The notes: generated by a model not told the origin, from the sequence alone. 64,000 nt of DNA from Hyalangium ruber (GCF_034259325.1 NZ_JAXIVS010000012.1:1-64000); one strand, 5' to 3'; counted from the stretch's first letter, positions 1-9,692 are shown. Translations and numbers: made by a program.

Positions 1-375
1 GAAGTCACGTTGGCGCAGCCAGGTGGCCAGGTAGCCTGGATGAAAGGACACCCCGAATTCCTCGAGGATGAGGTGGGCCAGGCGCGTGCAGGTCCACAGC
101 TCCGTGGGAAAGCCGTAGTCCGTCGGCCTTTCGCTCAACCAGCGCTCCACAATCTTCTCCTGAGTACGCGTCAGCTTCCGCGGGCGTCCAGGCACAGGCT
201 GCGCCGCGATGGCGGAGGCACCGCCGCTGCGGAAGGCTGCGAGCCACCGGCGCACGGACCGAACATCCACACCGAGGAACTCCGCTACCTCATCGGGAGC
301 GTATCCCTCCACCAAGCGCTGGATGGCCAGCCAGCGCCGATGCTCCAACTCTTCGGGCGAGCCTCGACTGCGCAT
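1..375 (-). CDS. IS630-family transposase, N-terminal part (runs off window)
   Basis: Starting at the ATG at 375, 125 codons stay open to the window edge. The first ~65 residues form a homeodomain-like helix-turn-helix (motifs such as GYAPDEVAEFLGV and VRRWL), followed by a basic linker with PGRPRKLT and a second winged-helix-like stretch containing LILEEFGV and YLATWLRQ. This arrangement is typical of the DNA-binding half of IS630 transposases. The DDE catalytic half would lie left of the window, so whether the enzyme is intact, or encoded as two frames as in some IS630 members, cannot be seen. Confidence 0.75.
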   Translation of the reverse strand, partial: MRSRGSPEELEHRRWLAIQRLVEGYAPDEVAEFLGVDVRSVRRWLAAFRSGGASAIAAQPVPGRPRKLTRTQEKIVERWLSERPTDYGFPTELWTCTRLAHLILEEFGVSFHPGYLATWLRQRDF

Positions 376-430
376 CCTGCCAAGCTACCCTGGCTCTTCC
401 GCTCGGACATTACTTTCCTGAGACGCTATA
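1..430 (-). mobile_element. IS630-type insertion sequence, one end only
   Basis: The left edge holds the 5' end of a transposase gene and about 50 bases of element leader, read leftward off the window. The flanking kinase reading frame loses homology-like sequence at about 427-430, where the dinucleotide TA occurs twice. IS630/Tc1-type elements insert at TA and duplicate it, so the junction is placed there by inference. The other end and the inverted repeat partner lie outside the window. Confidence 0.7.
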
Positions 431-1155
431 GCTGTGGACATTTCGAGCATGACGAGCCCGAGCGCGAAGATGTCCGAGCGAGCATCCCCACGACCGCCTA
501 GCAGCACTTCGGGCGCTGCGAAGTAGGCGTCGCCCTGCGGGCGGCGATAGGTCGAGACGACGCGCTTCGGCAGATTGGAGAACGCGAGACCGAAGTCGGA
601 GACCTGGACCCGGCCCTCCCAGTCGACAAAGACGTGCCCCAAGTCGATCGTCCGGTGGACGATGCCCAAGGGGTTCCCCTGTGCATCCTTCGCCTTGTGC
701 GCATGTTCAAGGGCACTCGCGACCGCCGCGCCGACGTACAGCGTGAAAAAGGGCGAGAACCAGCGATCGACCTCGGTCGCGAGCCCCATCAGGTAATCAA
801 GATCCTGCCCTGACGGATGGTCGGTGATCACGTACCAAGCCGATTCCGTCTTGTGCATGCCGTGGACGCGTACGATCCCCGGGTGCTGAAGGTACTTTGC
901 GAGCCGCACTTGCTCTTCGAGCTTCGCCCTTGCCTTGTCGAAGCGCAGCCCTTCCTGAGGCCCGCCGCGCGGACTCCCGACCGCCTTGACCAGGACCTTC
1001 CCGCGCGGGTGCCCTTCCGGCGAGCGACGCCGCATCAGAAAGAGGCTCAGGCCGTGATGCGCCTCGCCCAAATCTTCGCGGAATTCGTAACCAACGCCGT
1101 CCCCGTCGGTGAACAGAACCGCCCCCTTGGGAATCCTGAACTCGATTGCTGCCAT
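385..1155 (-). pseudogene. Ser/Thr pseudokinase gene truncated by the IS630 insertion
   Basis: The ATG at 1155 is preceded by a GAGGAGG ribosome site. The 256-residue product has kinase-like subdomains: Lys57 in VLVKAV, a catalytic-loop position reading IVHRTID (167-171), DFG at 187-189, an APE-like AAPEV and the SDIFALGLVMLEM helix. The catalytic HRD aspartate is Thr169 and the following Lys and Asn are also replaced, so phosphotransfer is unlikely; this looks like a pseudokinase even before damage. The reading frame then enters the insertion sequence, and the last ~14 residues (ending AEEPG) appear element-derived. The C-lobe and any tail are missing. Whether the truncated product is made is unknown. 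Confidence 0.7.
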
Positions 1156-1317
1156 GCTCGATCCTCCTCTCGCTCGCGCGGACACCGTACCAGCGCGAGA
1201 CAAGATCCAGTTACCCAATGCATGGGGCCGATTGGAACGCCCTGCAAGGTCGGAGACCGTCCCGAGCCTGCCCGCGAAAAATGACCGCCTACCTCACACG
1301 TCGCTTTGCGGCGGGAC

Positions 1318-3042
1318 TCACGGCCAGAAGTCGACCGCTAACCCGACGTCGCGATTCCAGGTTCTACCGGCACCGTCTTTCAGCTCGTCGGCGTGCGTGT
1401 CCACGACGACGCACACGGGAACCTCTTCCTGTCGCGGCAGCTTCGCGCGCTCAAACTTCACGACGACCCGCCCCGCCATGCCGCTGTTCGTTTTATCGGG
1501 CCATACGTAGACCTTCCCGCCGAGAAACTGCGTCCCCGGGGGCGCTACCTGCTGCCCGCGCACGTCCTGGGGAACAACGCCGACGACCGTGTCACCCGGG
1601 CGCAACCAAATGTTGTCATCCGTCCCGTGTCTGTCGTCGATTTGAAGGCTAAAACGGTCGCTGTCGTTCCAGCGAAGCTCACGCATCGCGCGCCGAGCAC
1701 CTTCGGGGCAGGTGAACGGCTCGGGCCTGATTTGGGCTCCGGTGCATCCGGCAGCGATAGCGGCGGCGAGCGTCAACCCCTTGCACACATCCGCGCTTGG
1801 GGTCGTCTTCTGGCCGCGCTCGCGCGGGCCGAGTGCTTGCTTCGGGGCTTCGGTCGGCTGTGTCGTCAAGGTTGCACCTTCCTTTTGTTCGGGGGCGATT
1901 ACCGAGCCTGTGAACTCCACAGGCGCAGGGGCGGGTGACATAGCAGGGGAAGCCGTTACGGGCGGCGGGCCCGGCGTAGCTCCTGGAAGTGGTGGCGCAC
2001 CGGGAAGCATCCAGAGTGCCACGACAGCAGCGAGCACGACGGCAGCGACCGCGCCAACCGCGAGCCCCCTGCGTCTGCTCGGCGCGTGCAACTCGGCAGG
2101 TTCAGCACCGGCGAGCGACTCTGGCTGACGCTGTTCTGACGGGGCATGCGCGTGCGCTTGGTAGTCAGCCCCCGGATCCGCCAGCAACTCGGCAAGCTCC
2201 CGCCGCAGGGCTTCGGTGTCGACGGGTCGCCGCTTGGGGTCGCGCGACAGGATGCTTTCGACTAGGTCGCTGAGCGCTTCGGGAACGCGCGGGTTGAGCC
2301 CTCGGGTAGGTGGAGGCATCGCGGCCGGGTTGTTGAGCGACTCGCGCGGGCGCGCTTCCGTCGGTCGCGGATCTGTCAGCAGTTCGTAGAGCATCGCGCC
2401 CACGGCGAAGATCTCGTCGGCCACCTGGAAGGCATAGCGGCCCCGGTGCTCGTCTCTGTGCTCGCGCAGGAACCTGAATTGCTCGGGCGCACGGAAGCGA
2501 TCGGTTCCGGGGGGAAGTCCGCTCTCGGTCAGATCCGCCGCTTGTGTATAGGTCGCACAGCTAAAGTCGATGATCACCGGCTCGCCGTCGGTCTTCCGGA
2601 TCAGCACGTTGGCGAGCTTCAAATCTCGGTGAAGGATGCCCCGGCTGTGTATGTAGACGAGCGCGTCGGCGAGCTTCACGAAGACCCGCAGGACTTCGTG
2701 AAAGGTAGGGTGCTTGCGCTCTTTCCACTCGCCGAGCGTCCAGCCGTCGACGTAATCGAGCGCGAGATAGACGTTCCCACTTTCGGCGTACCCGTAGCCG
2801 CGATGCCGGATGATGTTCGGGTGATCGAGCAGCAGAAGCGCGGTCAACTCGCGCATCACGCGGCCATGGGTTTGCTTGTCGTCCCCGCTCGCGTCGCGGT
2901 GCCGCGCCACCTTCAGCGCGCGACGCTGCCCGTTCTTTTCGGCGAGATAGACGATGGCAAAACCGCCGTTGCCGAGTTCTCCTAGGACGTGCCAGCCGTC
3001 GAGAGAGGCGCCCGACGGCAGCCTGACAAGGCGCGCGGTCAT
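1318..3042 (-). CDS. Transmembrane Ser/Thr protein kinase with DFS instead of DFG
   Basis: 574 residues. The N-terminal kinase domain (about 15-285) has a glycine loop GELGNGGFAIVY, Lys44 (ALKV), Glu65, HRDLKLAN at 138-145 and an APEQF motif, so the catalytic residues are present. The magnesium-loop DFG reads DFS (159-161). A proline-rich linker precedes one membrane helix (about 325-348, rich in Ala/Val), then a Pro/Thr-rich spacer and a ~130-residue unrecognised C-terminal domain with cysteines, presumably outside the cytoplasm. It starts inside the end of the DUF2381 gene (4-base overlap), so the two are probably translated together; this suggests the kinase and the secreted protein act in one signalling unit. 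Substrates are unknown. Confidence 0.85.
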   Translation of the reverse strand: MTARLVRLPSGASLDGWHVLGELGNGGFAIVYLAEKNGQRRALKVARHRDASGDDKQTHGRVMRELTALLLLDHPNIIRHRGYGYAESGNVYLALDYVDGWTLGEWKERKHPTFHEVLRVFVKLADALVYIHSRGILHRDLKLANVLIRKTDGEPVIIDFSCATYTQAADLTESGLPPGTDRFRAPEQFRFLREHRDEHRGRYAFQVADEIFAVGAMLYELLTDPRPTEARPRESLNNPAAMPPPTRGLNPRVPEALSDLVESILSRDPKRRPVDTEALRRELAELLADPGADYQAHAHAPSEQRQPESLAGAEPAELHAPSRRRGLAVGAVAAVVLAAVVALWMLPGAPPLPGATPGPPPVTASPAMSPAPAPVEFTGSVIAPEQKEGATLTTQPTEAPKQALGPRERGQKTTPSADVCKGLTLAAAIAAGCTGAQIRPEPFTCPEGARRAMRELRWNDSDRFSLQIDDRHGTDDNIWLRPGDTVVGVVPQDVRGQQVAPPGTQFLGGKVYVWPDKTNSGMAGRVVVKFERAKLPRQEEVPVCVVVDTHADELKDGAGRTWNRDVGLAVDFWP

Positions 3043-3902
3043 TGCTTGCCCTCCATTGCCAGACTCGGAAGCGTCACGCGTGGAATCACGAAGCTGAGAC
3101 CCTCATCGCTGAGCACTTCCAGGGTGACGACAAGCCCAACGCTCGGGGGCTCTGTGTCGAGCACGGCGAGCACACGCACGAAGTCCCCCGTCGCAACCGG
3201 GCCTTGCTCATCCGTCACAAGGCGTGCGCGCAAGGTCTCTCCCGCCTTGCTCTTGAGCACCACTTCGCGCGGCGTCCACGGGGATCGCACGTTGCGGATC
3301 CGGACCGCGACGATTGCCCAGCCGTTGCCGCGATACGAGACGCCTTGCTCGGAAGAAAAGCCCTGCGCGCTGCCCGTGACCTTCGGCACGACGGCGGTCA
3401 GAACGCCGCGCCTGTTCACGTATCCGCGCAAGACGAAATCTTCGGGCCAGGGGTCGGCGCGCTGCACTTCGGCCGGACAGGGGCTGGTCGGCAGTTCGGG
3501 GCGCTGCACGTCGATCCGAGAGTCGACATAGACGGGGCCCATCACGAGCACGAACGCGGCCCGAGCGGGCGCCTGCCCATCCGCGAAGAAGACCGCGATC
3601 TCGTGCCGCTCGTCGGCCCGGTAATCGGCGGCAGCTTGGACGATGATCGAGCGCTTGCCCGTGTCCAGCACCCGGATCCGCGACTCGTCGACCGTCAGAG
3701 TCTTCGGCTGGATGTCTGCGGGGAAGAGTAGAACCGTGGGCGAGTCCGCCGCGACGTGGATCTCGGGCGGGGGCTCGTCGGGTTTGCCGACGACCGCGAC
3801 GGGCCGCTCTCGCTTCGCACGGCTGCTCAATGGTAGCTCTCCCCGTGCCGCAGCTCCCCACAAGACCGCGAGCACAAGGGCCAATCTAGCAGGTTGGCTC
3901 AA
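3039..3902 (-). CDS. DUF2381-family secreted protein
   Basis: An upstream ATG exists at 3962, but a strong GGAGGT sits 8 bases before a TTG at 3902, and that start gives a clean signal peptide (SQPARLALVLAVLWGAAARG), so TTG is preferred. The 287-residue product matches the myxobacterial DUF2381 (TIGR02268-like) paralogous family from memory: an exported beta-rich protein of unknown function often encoded beside a Ser/Thr kinase. Here it overlaps the kinase start by 4 bases. The association suggests that it senses or binds something in the envelope for the kinase, but that is inference. Confidence 0.75.
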   Translation of the reverse strand: MSQPARLALVLAVLWGAAARGELPLSSRAKRERPVAVVGKPDEPPPEIHVAADSPTVLLFPADIQPKTLTVDESRIRVLDTGKRSIIVQAAADYRADERHEIAVFFADGQAPARAAFVLVMGPVYVDSRIDVQRPELPTSPCPAEVQRADPWPEDFVLRGYVNRRGVLTAVVPKVTGSAQGFSSEQGVSYRGNGWAIVAVRIRNVRSPWTPREVVLKSKAGETLRARLVTDEQGPVATGDFVRVLAVLDTEPPSVGLVVTLEVLSDEGLSFVIPRVTLPSLAMEGKQ

Positions 3903-4176
3903 AGGTGGGTGACCTCCTGAATTGGGCGAACGGTAGCAGGTTCTGCGAGCGCGCAGGGGCACCGCAGACCAGCTCAGGAAGCCCCACCCGAGCCGTTAGC
4001 TTCGTCACGACGTGACTGCGAGCCGCATCCTTGACCGCGGCTCAGCCACTTCATCGAGGTGAAGGCGCGGAAAGCACTGGCGCTTACTGGGAACCTGGAA
4101 GCGATGCTGCTCTATGTACGCCTGTATGGTGGGCACATGGAGCTGTGGCTCCGCCCCCTTGAAGAGGGGCCGACAG

Positions 4177-4935
4177 ATGAAATCCTTGATGACCCGCATC
4201 GGCCTTCCTGCCTCCGTCCTGACAGGCGTGACCGTGCGGGAACTGCTCGAGCTGATCCTCGAAAAGTACCGCTGGTTCCGTCCTGCTCGCTGCGGGTTTG
4301 CGACCCTGGACACGCCGCTGGATCCGGAGCATCTCGACTACGGCCGGCTCGTGGCCATCTATGAAGAGCTGCGGGCGCTCACCGTGGCTGGGCCAACGGA
4401 CAAGGACTTCCTCTTGCTGGTGTCCGCGAAAGCTCCAGACTCTCCTTTCGCGGGGACTCTCACTTGGATGACCTCTGCTTCCGTAGCCGCCCAGCAGACC
4501 TAGCGAGACAGGCACCTGCGCGAGGTGGTGGAGGTCATGCGACGGCTCGATGCACCACTCGCGGTCTCTGCCCTCAAAGAAGACTTCAAGGGGAAGACCC
4601 AGCGCTGGGTTCAGGACAACGCAGGAGAGACGCTTACCTTTACCGTGAGCGACTACAGCGAGGGGCTCGCGGGACTGCTCTGGCGCAACTTCTTCGGCCC
4701 GCCCTTCGTCCACATGTTTGGCGCCCGCCTGAACGCACTGCCCGCCCAGTTCAAGCAGAACCTTGGCGAGGACATCGTCCTCGTGCAGCCCTACGAACTT
4801 CCCACCCAGGCAGGTACACCCGAGGCCACAGCGGTCGAGCGTCAGCTCATCTCGCACCTGGGCCCCGAGTGCTTCTACGACCCCGAGCGCCACCTCAAAC
4901 CAGGACGGCGCCCTGAGTTGAAACCGCTCCCCTAG
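4177..4935 (+). pseudogene. Unrecognised gene interrupted by an in-frame TAG
   Basis: One continuous frame runs from the ATG at 4177 (GAGGGG about 8 bases upstream) to the TAG at 4933-4935, broken only by a TAG at 4501-4503. Upstream of it the protein ends WMTSASVAAQQT; directly after it the frame reads RDRHLREVVEVMRRLDAP, which continues naturally. A TGG codon would restore a ~250-residue protein. The second half could restart at the GTG at 4525, but that lacks a good ribosome site. I do not recognise the family; composition suggests a soluble alpha/beta protein. A recent nonsense mutation or a sequencing error are the simplest explanations. It converges with the transglycosylase gene, overlapping by 4 bases. 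Confidence 0.6.
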
Positions 4936-7337
4936 CGACCGGGCTGCCCCAGCCCCGCGGACTGCACCACGGGCACCTTGCTGGGACGCCCGTAGAGCAG
5001 CTGGTAGGTGTTGTACGAGCGCAGCACGCGCTTGATGTAGCCGCGCGTCTCGGCGATCGGCACTTCCTCCACCCACGCGTCCAGCGGCACGCCCTTGCGA
5101 TCGGAGCGCCAGCGGTTCACCGCCCCCGCCCCCGCGTTGTAGCTGCCCACCGCGAACGGGGTGTTCCCGTTGAACCGCTTCACCAGCTCGCCCAGGTGGT
5201 GCGCCCCCAGGCGGATGTTCACGTCCGGCTGGTACAGCGAGTCGACGCTGAAGCGCTTGATCTTCAACTGCGCCGCCGTCGCCTTCGCCGTGGCCGGCAT
5301 CAACTGCGTGAGCCCCATCGCCCCCGCCCACGAGAGCGCCTTCGGATCCAGCGCGCTCTCCTCGCGCATCAGCGCCTGGAGCAGATCCGGCTCCACGCCC
5401 GCATCCTTCGTGTGCTTCTCGATCAGCTCCCGGTACGCGTTCGGATAGGCGATCTCCCACACCGGCCGCGTCCTCGGCGTAATCCGACCGCCCAGGTCCC
5501 TGCGCAGCGCCACGCGCGCCACCGCGTGCGCGGCGCGCTCGTCTCCGGCCATGGACAGCAGATGGACCAGCAGCCGCACCGCCTCGGCCGGCTGCCCGTT
5601 GCGGTTCACCGCCAGCAGCTCCGAGGCCACCGCCTCCGGGAACCCCAGGCGCAGCAGCTCCACGCCCGCCAGGAAGTGCGGATCCTTCTCCATCACCGTC
5701 CCGGCGTGCATCGGCCAGGGGCTCTCGGCCGGCTCGGAGAAGATGAGCTGCGGGGCAAGACGCGCCAGCCGCTCCTTGTCCACCTCGCCCAGCTGCGCCC
5801 GCGCCATCAGCCCGTAGTAGGTGGCCGGGTGCTCCACCGCGATCTTCTCGAAGAGCGCCACCGCCCCCGTCACGTCCCCGCGCTCCTGCAGCGTCCGCGC
5901 CCGCCAGTACTGGGCGCGCTCCACGTCATACGTCTCGTCCGCGTCCGCGAAGCGCTTCTCGATCCGTTCCAGGATGGCCACCCCGCCATCCGGCGCCCCC
6001 GAGGTGCGGGCAATCCAATACGCCTTGAAGAGCGCCTCGCCCAGGAAGTCCCCCTGGGAGTAGTTGCGCTCCAGCTCCTCCAGCCGCGCCTGCGCCTGCG
6101 CCGGCTGCTCCGTCTTCACGTACAGGTCCGCCGCGTAGAAGAGCGCGTCATCCGCGAACGAGTGGCCGGGGAACTCCCGCGCCAGCCGCTCGTACGTCTC
6201 CGAGCCCCGCCGCTGGTCCACGATGGAACGCGACGAGCCCAGCACGTACAGCGCCCGAGGCAGCAGGTCCGCGTCCTGGCACTTGTCCACCACCGCGCTC
6301 AGCGTGCCGATGGCGGCCGTGTGCTGGCGCTCCTTGCGCAGGCCCTTGCCGTAGGCGAAGTGCGCGCGGCAGGCGACCGGATCCGGCAGCTTCAGCCCCG
6401 CCAGCAGCGGCTGCAGCACCGCCAGGCCCTGCTTGTTGCGGTGCAGCTCGATGAGCTGCTCGGCGCGAATCACCTGCGCCTCCACCGGCGGCTTGAGCCC
6501 CTTGAGCCGGCGCTCGGCCTGCTTCGTCAGCGCCGAGAGCGGATAGCGCGCCCACAACCGCCACAGCGCCTCGCGCTCCTTCTCGCGATCCTTCTTCTCC
6601 ACGGCGATGTCCGCGGTGGCCATGAGCGCCTCGGCGCCCACGTTGCGGCCGAACATGGGGGCCGGCCGGGACGCCAGCGGCTCCAGCGCTGCCATGGCCC
6701 CCGCGTAGTCCTTCTTCTTGCGCAGCACCCGCCCCAGCCCCAGGCGCGAGTCCACGTACAGCTTCGAGTCCTCGGACACGCGCGCCAGCACCGCCGCCGC
6801 CTCGTCGAAGCGCCCCAGCGCCTCGAGCGCCACGCCCGCGTGCGTCAGGCACCGGTCCTTCATCGCCGGGTAGTCCTCGGCCAGCTCCGCCATCTCCTTG
6901 GCCGCGCGGACATCATCCCCGCCCCGCACCGCGCTCAGGGCGCGCAGGTAGCGCACCGGCGGCGAGTTGCCCTCGCCCTCCAGCAGCGTGCGCGCCTTGA
7001 GGTAGAAGCCCCGATCGAAGGCCTCCTTGGCCTCCTTCTTCTTGCCCTCGGCGAAGTACGGCGCCAGCTCGTCCAGCCCGTAGGCTCGGCCCTTGGGCGC
7101 CTCCACCGGCTTGAGCGGCACCTGCACCACGGGCATCGGGAAGGCCGGGTTGAAGATCTCCACGTACCCGGAGGGCAGCGGCGTCTTCTCCGACTCCGGC
7201 ACCGGGGCCAGGAGCGCCTCGGAGGGAGCACCGTCCGTGGAGGGCTGGGGCGCGCTCGTGGGCTCGGAAGCCACGGGCTGCGCGGAGGCCAGGGTCGCGA
7301 AGGAGGCGAGAGCGATGAACGAGAGGGCGGATTTCAT
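4932..7337 (-). CDS. Soluble lytic transglycosylase (Slt70-like)
   Basis: 801 residues from the ATG at 7337, beginning with a signal peptide (KSALSFIALASFATLASAQ). A long middle section (about 90-620) is made of helical TPR/Sel1-like repeats, as in the doughnut of Slt70. The C-terminal ~150 residues are an SLT goose-lysozyme-like domain: ALMREESALDPKALSWAGA carries the catalytic Glu, followed by MGLTQLMPATA, the YQPDVNIRLGAHHL segment and the AVGSYNAGAGAVNRW motif. It should cleave peptidoglycan glycan strands in the periplasm, forming 1,6-anhydromuropeptides. The frame stays open far upstream of 7337, but that stretch is antisense to the histidine kinase gene and is not coding. It diverges from the histidine kinase across a 108-base gap. 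Confidence 0.9.
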   Translation of the reverse strand: MKSALSFIALASFATLASAQPVASEPTSAPQPSTDGAPSEALLAPVPESEKTPLPSGYVEIFNPAFPMPVVQVPLKPVEAPKGRAYGLDELAPYFAEGKKKEAKEAFDRGFYLKARTLLEGEGNSPPVRYLRALSAVRGGDDVRAAKEMAELAEDYPAMKDRCLTHAGVALEALGRFDEAAAVLARVSEDSKLYVDSRLGLGRVLRKKKDYAGAMAALEPLASRPAPMFGRNVGAEALMATADIAVEKKDREKEREALWRLWARYPLSALTKQAERRLKGLKPPVEAQVIRAEQLIELHRNKQGLAVLQPLLAGLKLPDPVACRAHFAYGKGLRKERQHTAAIGTLSAVVDKCQDADLLPRALYVLGSSRSIVDQRRGSETYERLAREFPGHSFADDALFYAADLYVKTEQPAQAQARLEELERNYSQGDFLGEALFKAYWIARTSGAPDGGVAILERIEKRFADADETYDVERAQYWRARTLQERGDVTGAVALFEKIAVEHPATYYGLMARAQLGEVDKERLARLAPQLIFSEPAESPWPMHAGTVMEKDPHFLAGVELLRLGFPEAVASELLAVNRNGQPAEAVRLLVHLLSMAGDERAAHAVARVALRRDLGGRITPRTRPVWEIAYPNAYRELIEKHTKDAGVEPDLLQALMREESALDPKALSWAGAMGLTQLMPATAKATAAQLKIKRFSVDSLYQPDVNIRLGAHHLGELVKRFNGNTPFAVGSYNAGAGAVNRWRSDRKGVPLDAWVEEVPIAETRGYIKRVLRSYNTYQLLYGRPSKVPVVQSAGLGQPGR

Positions 7338-7445
7338 GGGAGGGGGCCGGTGGCCCTGGTGAATGCGCTCGGACACGCCCGAGGACAACGGGAGACGATC
7401 GAAAAATTTCCGGACCTGTTCACAGGTTAGACTGTTCTCCCCCAC

Positions 7446-9692
7446 ATGGACATTCGAACTCAGAGCGCTGTGTTTGCTTCCTTGGTCGGCCTGGCGCTCG
7501 GCCTGTCCATGCTCCTGCGACCAGGCAGGACGCGGGTGGTGACACTGTATTCCGTCTTCGCCCTGACGGTGGCGGGCTACTACCTCTCCCTCTTCTTCAC
7601 CGGCATCTTCCCCTCCCCCACCTACCCCTGGGTGGCGCGGGTGGCCGTGGGCCTCACCATCCTGCTGGCCTCGGCGGTGCCCTTCACCGCCGTGGCCTTC
7701 TTCCTGGAGTTCCTGGGGGTCTCCAAGGGCACCTACATGCTGGGTCGGCGGCTCGCCCTGCTGTCGGCCGTGTTCGGCCTGGCGGTGGCGGTCACCCCCC
7801 TGGCCGAGCGCACCTGGGCGCGCTTCGCCATCGGCGTGTGGATCCTGGGCACCCTGCTCACCTCGGTCAGCCTGCTGCTGCACCGCCTGCGCAGCCAGGA
7901 GTCGCGAATCGAACGCTTCCGGCTGATGTACCTCGCCATCGGCGCCGGAGCCTCCATCCTCTTCACGGCGCTGGATCTCATCGACCGGCGCTACGACATC
8001 CCCCTGCCCCCGCTGGGGCCCATCCTCTCCACGCTCTACCTCTTCTTCCTGGCCCAGACGCTGCTGCGGCTGCGGCTGATGGACCTGCACGAGCTGCTGG
8101 GGAAGATCGCCTCGCAGACGGTGCTGGCCATCATCCTCGCCGCCGTCTTCACGGTGCTCACCGCGTGGGTTCAGCAGAACACCTCGCTGTTCATCTTCAA
8201 CACGGTGGTGGCCGCCTTCGTCATCATCATCCTGATGGAGCCGCTGCGCGTGAAGGTGGAGGAGCGCGTGGTGGCCATCTTCTTCCGCGAACGCTTCGAG
8301 CTGCTGCGGGTGCTCAGCGCGCTGCGGGCGCGCATGGCCACCGTCATCGACATCTCCGAGGTGACGCGGATGATGCTCGACGCCATCCACGAGACGGGCC
8401 GCGCCACCCACACCTCCGTGTACCTGCTGGCCGAGGACCGGCCGGGCTATCGGTTGTTCGACTCGCGCGGCCCGCCGCCGGAGAACGTGCTGGACACGGC
8501 CGCCGCGCGCGGGCTGCTGCTGGCGGCCGCCTCGGGTCAGAAGGCGGTGCTGCTGGAGAACGTGGAGCACCGGCTCCAGGCCCTCAAGCTCCAGGCCGCC
8601 GAGGGCAAGCGCCAGCGCGACGAGATCAAACGCCTGCAGGACACCCGCGCCGCCCTGCTGCAGATGAAGGCCGGCATCTCCGTGCCGCTGGTGGGCAACG
8701 ATCGCGTCATCGGCTTCCTCAACCTGTATGACGAGCGCGTGCCAGAGGCCTACGCCTCGGACGAGATCGCCCTCATCCTCACGGTGGCCGAGCGCCTGGC
8801 CACGGTGCTGGAGAACTCCAAGCTCTACGAGAAGATCCGCGAGCGCGACCGCCTGGCGGCCCTGGGCGAGATGGCGGCGGGCCTGGCCCATGAGATTCGC
8901 AACCCCCTGGGCGCCATCAAGGGCGCGGCGCAGTGCCTGGACCCCAAGCAACTGCCGGGCGAGGACGGCGAGTTCCTGGAGGTCATCGTCGAGGAGGTGA
9001 ACCGGCTCAACGGCGTGGTGACGGCGTTCCTCGACTACGCGCGCCCGCTCAAGCAGAACTTCGGGCCCACGGACCTCAACGAGGTGGTGACGCGCACCAT
9101 GCGCCTCATCCAGAACGACGTGCCCGCGCAGATGGAGCTGGCGGTGCAGTTGGACCTCACGCTGCCGCGCGTGGACGCGGACGCCGAGCAGCTCAAGCAG
9201 GTGCTCATCAACCTGGTGCAGAACGCGGTGCAGGCCATTGGCGGGGTGGCCGGCCGCATCACCGTCAGCACGGTGAAGCCAGACCGCTTCGGCGATTTCC
9301 GGGGCACCCCCGAGTTCGTCGAGGTCCACGTCTCCGACACCGGGCCGGGCATCCCCTCCGACCAGCACCCGCACATCTTCGTGCCCTTCTTCACCACCAA
9401 GCAGAAGGGCACCGGCCTGGGGCTCGCCATCTGCCAGCGCATCGTCAAGAACCACGGCGGCAACATCTCCGTGCAGAGCCGGCCCGGCGAGGGCTGTACC
9501 TTCGTCATCCGCATGCCCGCGCTGCCCGCGGAGCAACCCCCGGTGGAGCGCCCCCCCACGGAGGGTACGCCCTTCCCCGCCACCCGGCCCTCCGCCGCCC
9601 TCCCGCTCCCCCCCATGGAGGTCCAGGAAACCCCTCCTCCCAAGGCTCCCGAGCCCAAGTCGAAGCGGGACCGGAAGCGAAAGGCGGGCTGA
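7446..9692 (+). CDS. Membrane sensor histidine kinase with GAF domain
   Basis: 748 residues. The first ~270 contain about seven or eight hydrophobic segments, a multi-helix membrane sensor. A GAF domain follows (about 290-445) with a charged coiled stretch (GKRQRDEIKRL). The HisKA dimerisation helix LAALGEMAAGLAHEIRNPL places the phospho-accepting His at residue 482. The ATPase domain has QVLINLVQNAVQAI (N box), DTGPGIP (G1) and GTGLGLAICQRIV (G2). The tail is Pro/Lys-rich. It should autophosphorylate in response to a membrane or cytoplasmic signal. The receiver-CheB gene starts 77 bases downstream on the same strand, so the receivers are plausible partners. Confidence 0.9.
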   Translation: MDIRTQSAVFASLVGLALGLSMLLRPGRTRVVTLYSVFALTVAGYYLSLFFTGIFPSPTYPWVARVAVGLTILLASAVPFTAVAFFLEFLGVSKGTYMLGRRLALLSAVFGLAVAVTPLAERTWARFAIGVWILGTLLTSVSLLLHRLRSQESRIERFRLMYLAIGAGASILFTALDLIDRRYDIPLPPLGPILSTLYLFFLAQTLLRLRLMDLHELLGKIASQTVLAIILAAVFTVLTAWVQQNTSLFIFNTVVAAFVIIILMEPLRVKVEERVVAIFFRERFELLRVLSALRARMATVIDISEVTRMMLDAIHETGRATHTSVYLLAEDRPGYRLFDSRGPPPENVLDTAAARGLLLAAASGQKAVLLENVEHRLQALKLQAAEGKRQRDEIKRLQDTRAALLQMKAGISVPLVGNDRVIGFLNLYDERVPEAYASDEIALILTVAERLATVLENSKLYEKIRERDRLAALGEMAAGLAHEIRNPLGAIKGAAQCLDPKQLPGEDGEFLEVIVEEVNRLNGVVTAFLDYARPLKQNFGPTDLNEVVTRTMRLIQNDVPAQMELAVQLDLTLPRVDADAEQLKQVLINLVQNAVQAIGGVAGRITVSTVKPDRFGDFRGTPEFVEVHVSDTGPGIPSDQHPHIFVPFFTTKQKGTGLGLAICQRIVKNHGGNISVQSRPGEGCTFVIRMPALPAEQPPVERPPTEGTPFPATRPSAALPLPPMEVQETPPPKAPEPKSKRDRKRKAG

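Noticed and set aside
5196-7430. 744-codon plus-strand frame over the transglycosylase gene
   Set aside because: Composition is His/Arg/Leu-rich with no family features; it mirrors the opposite-strand gene.
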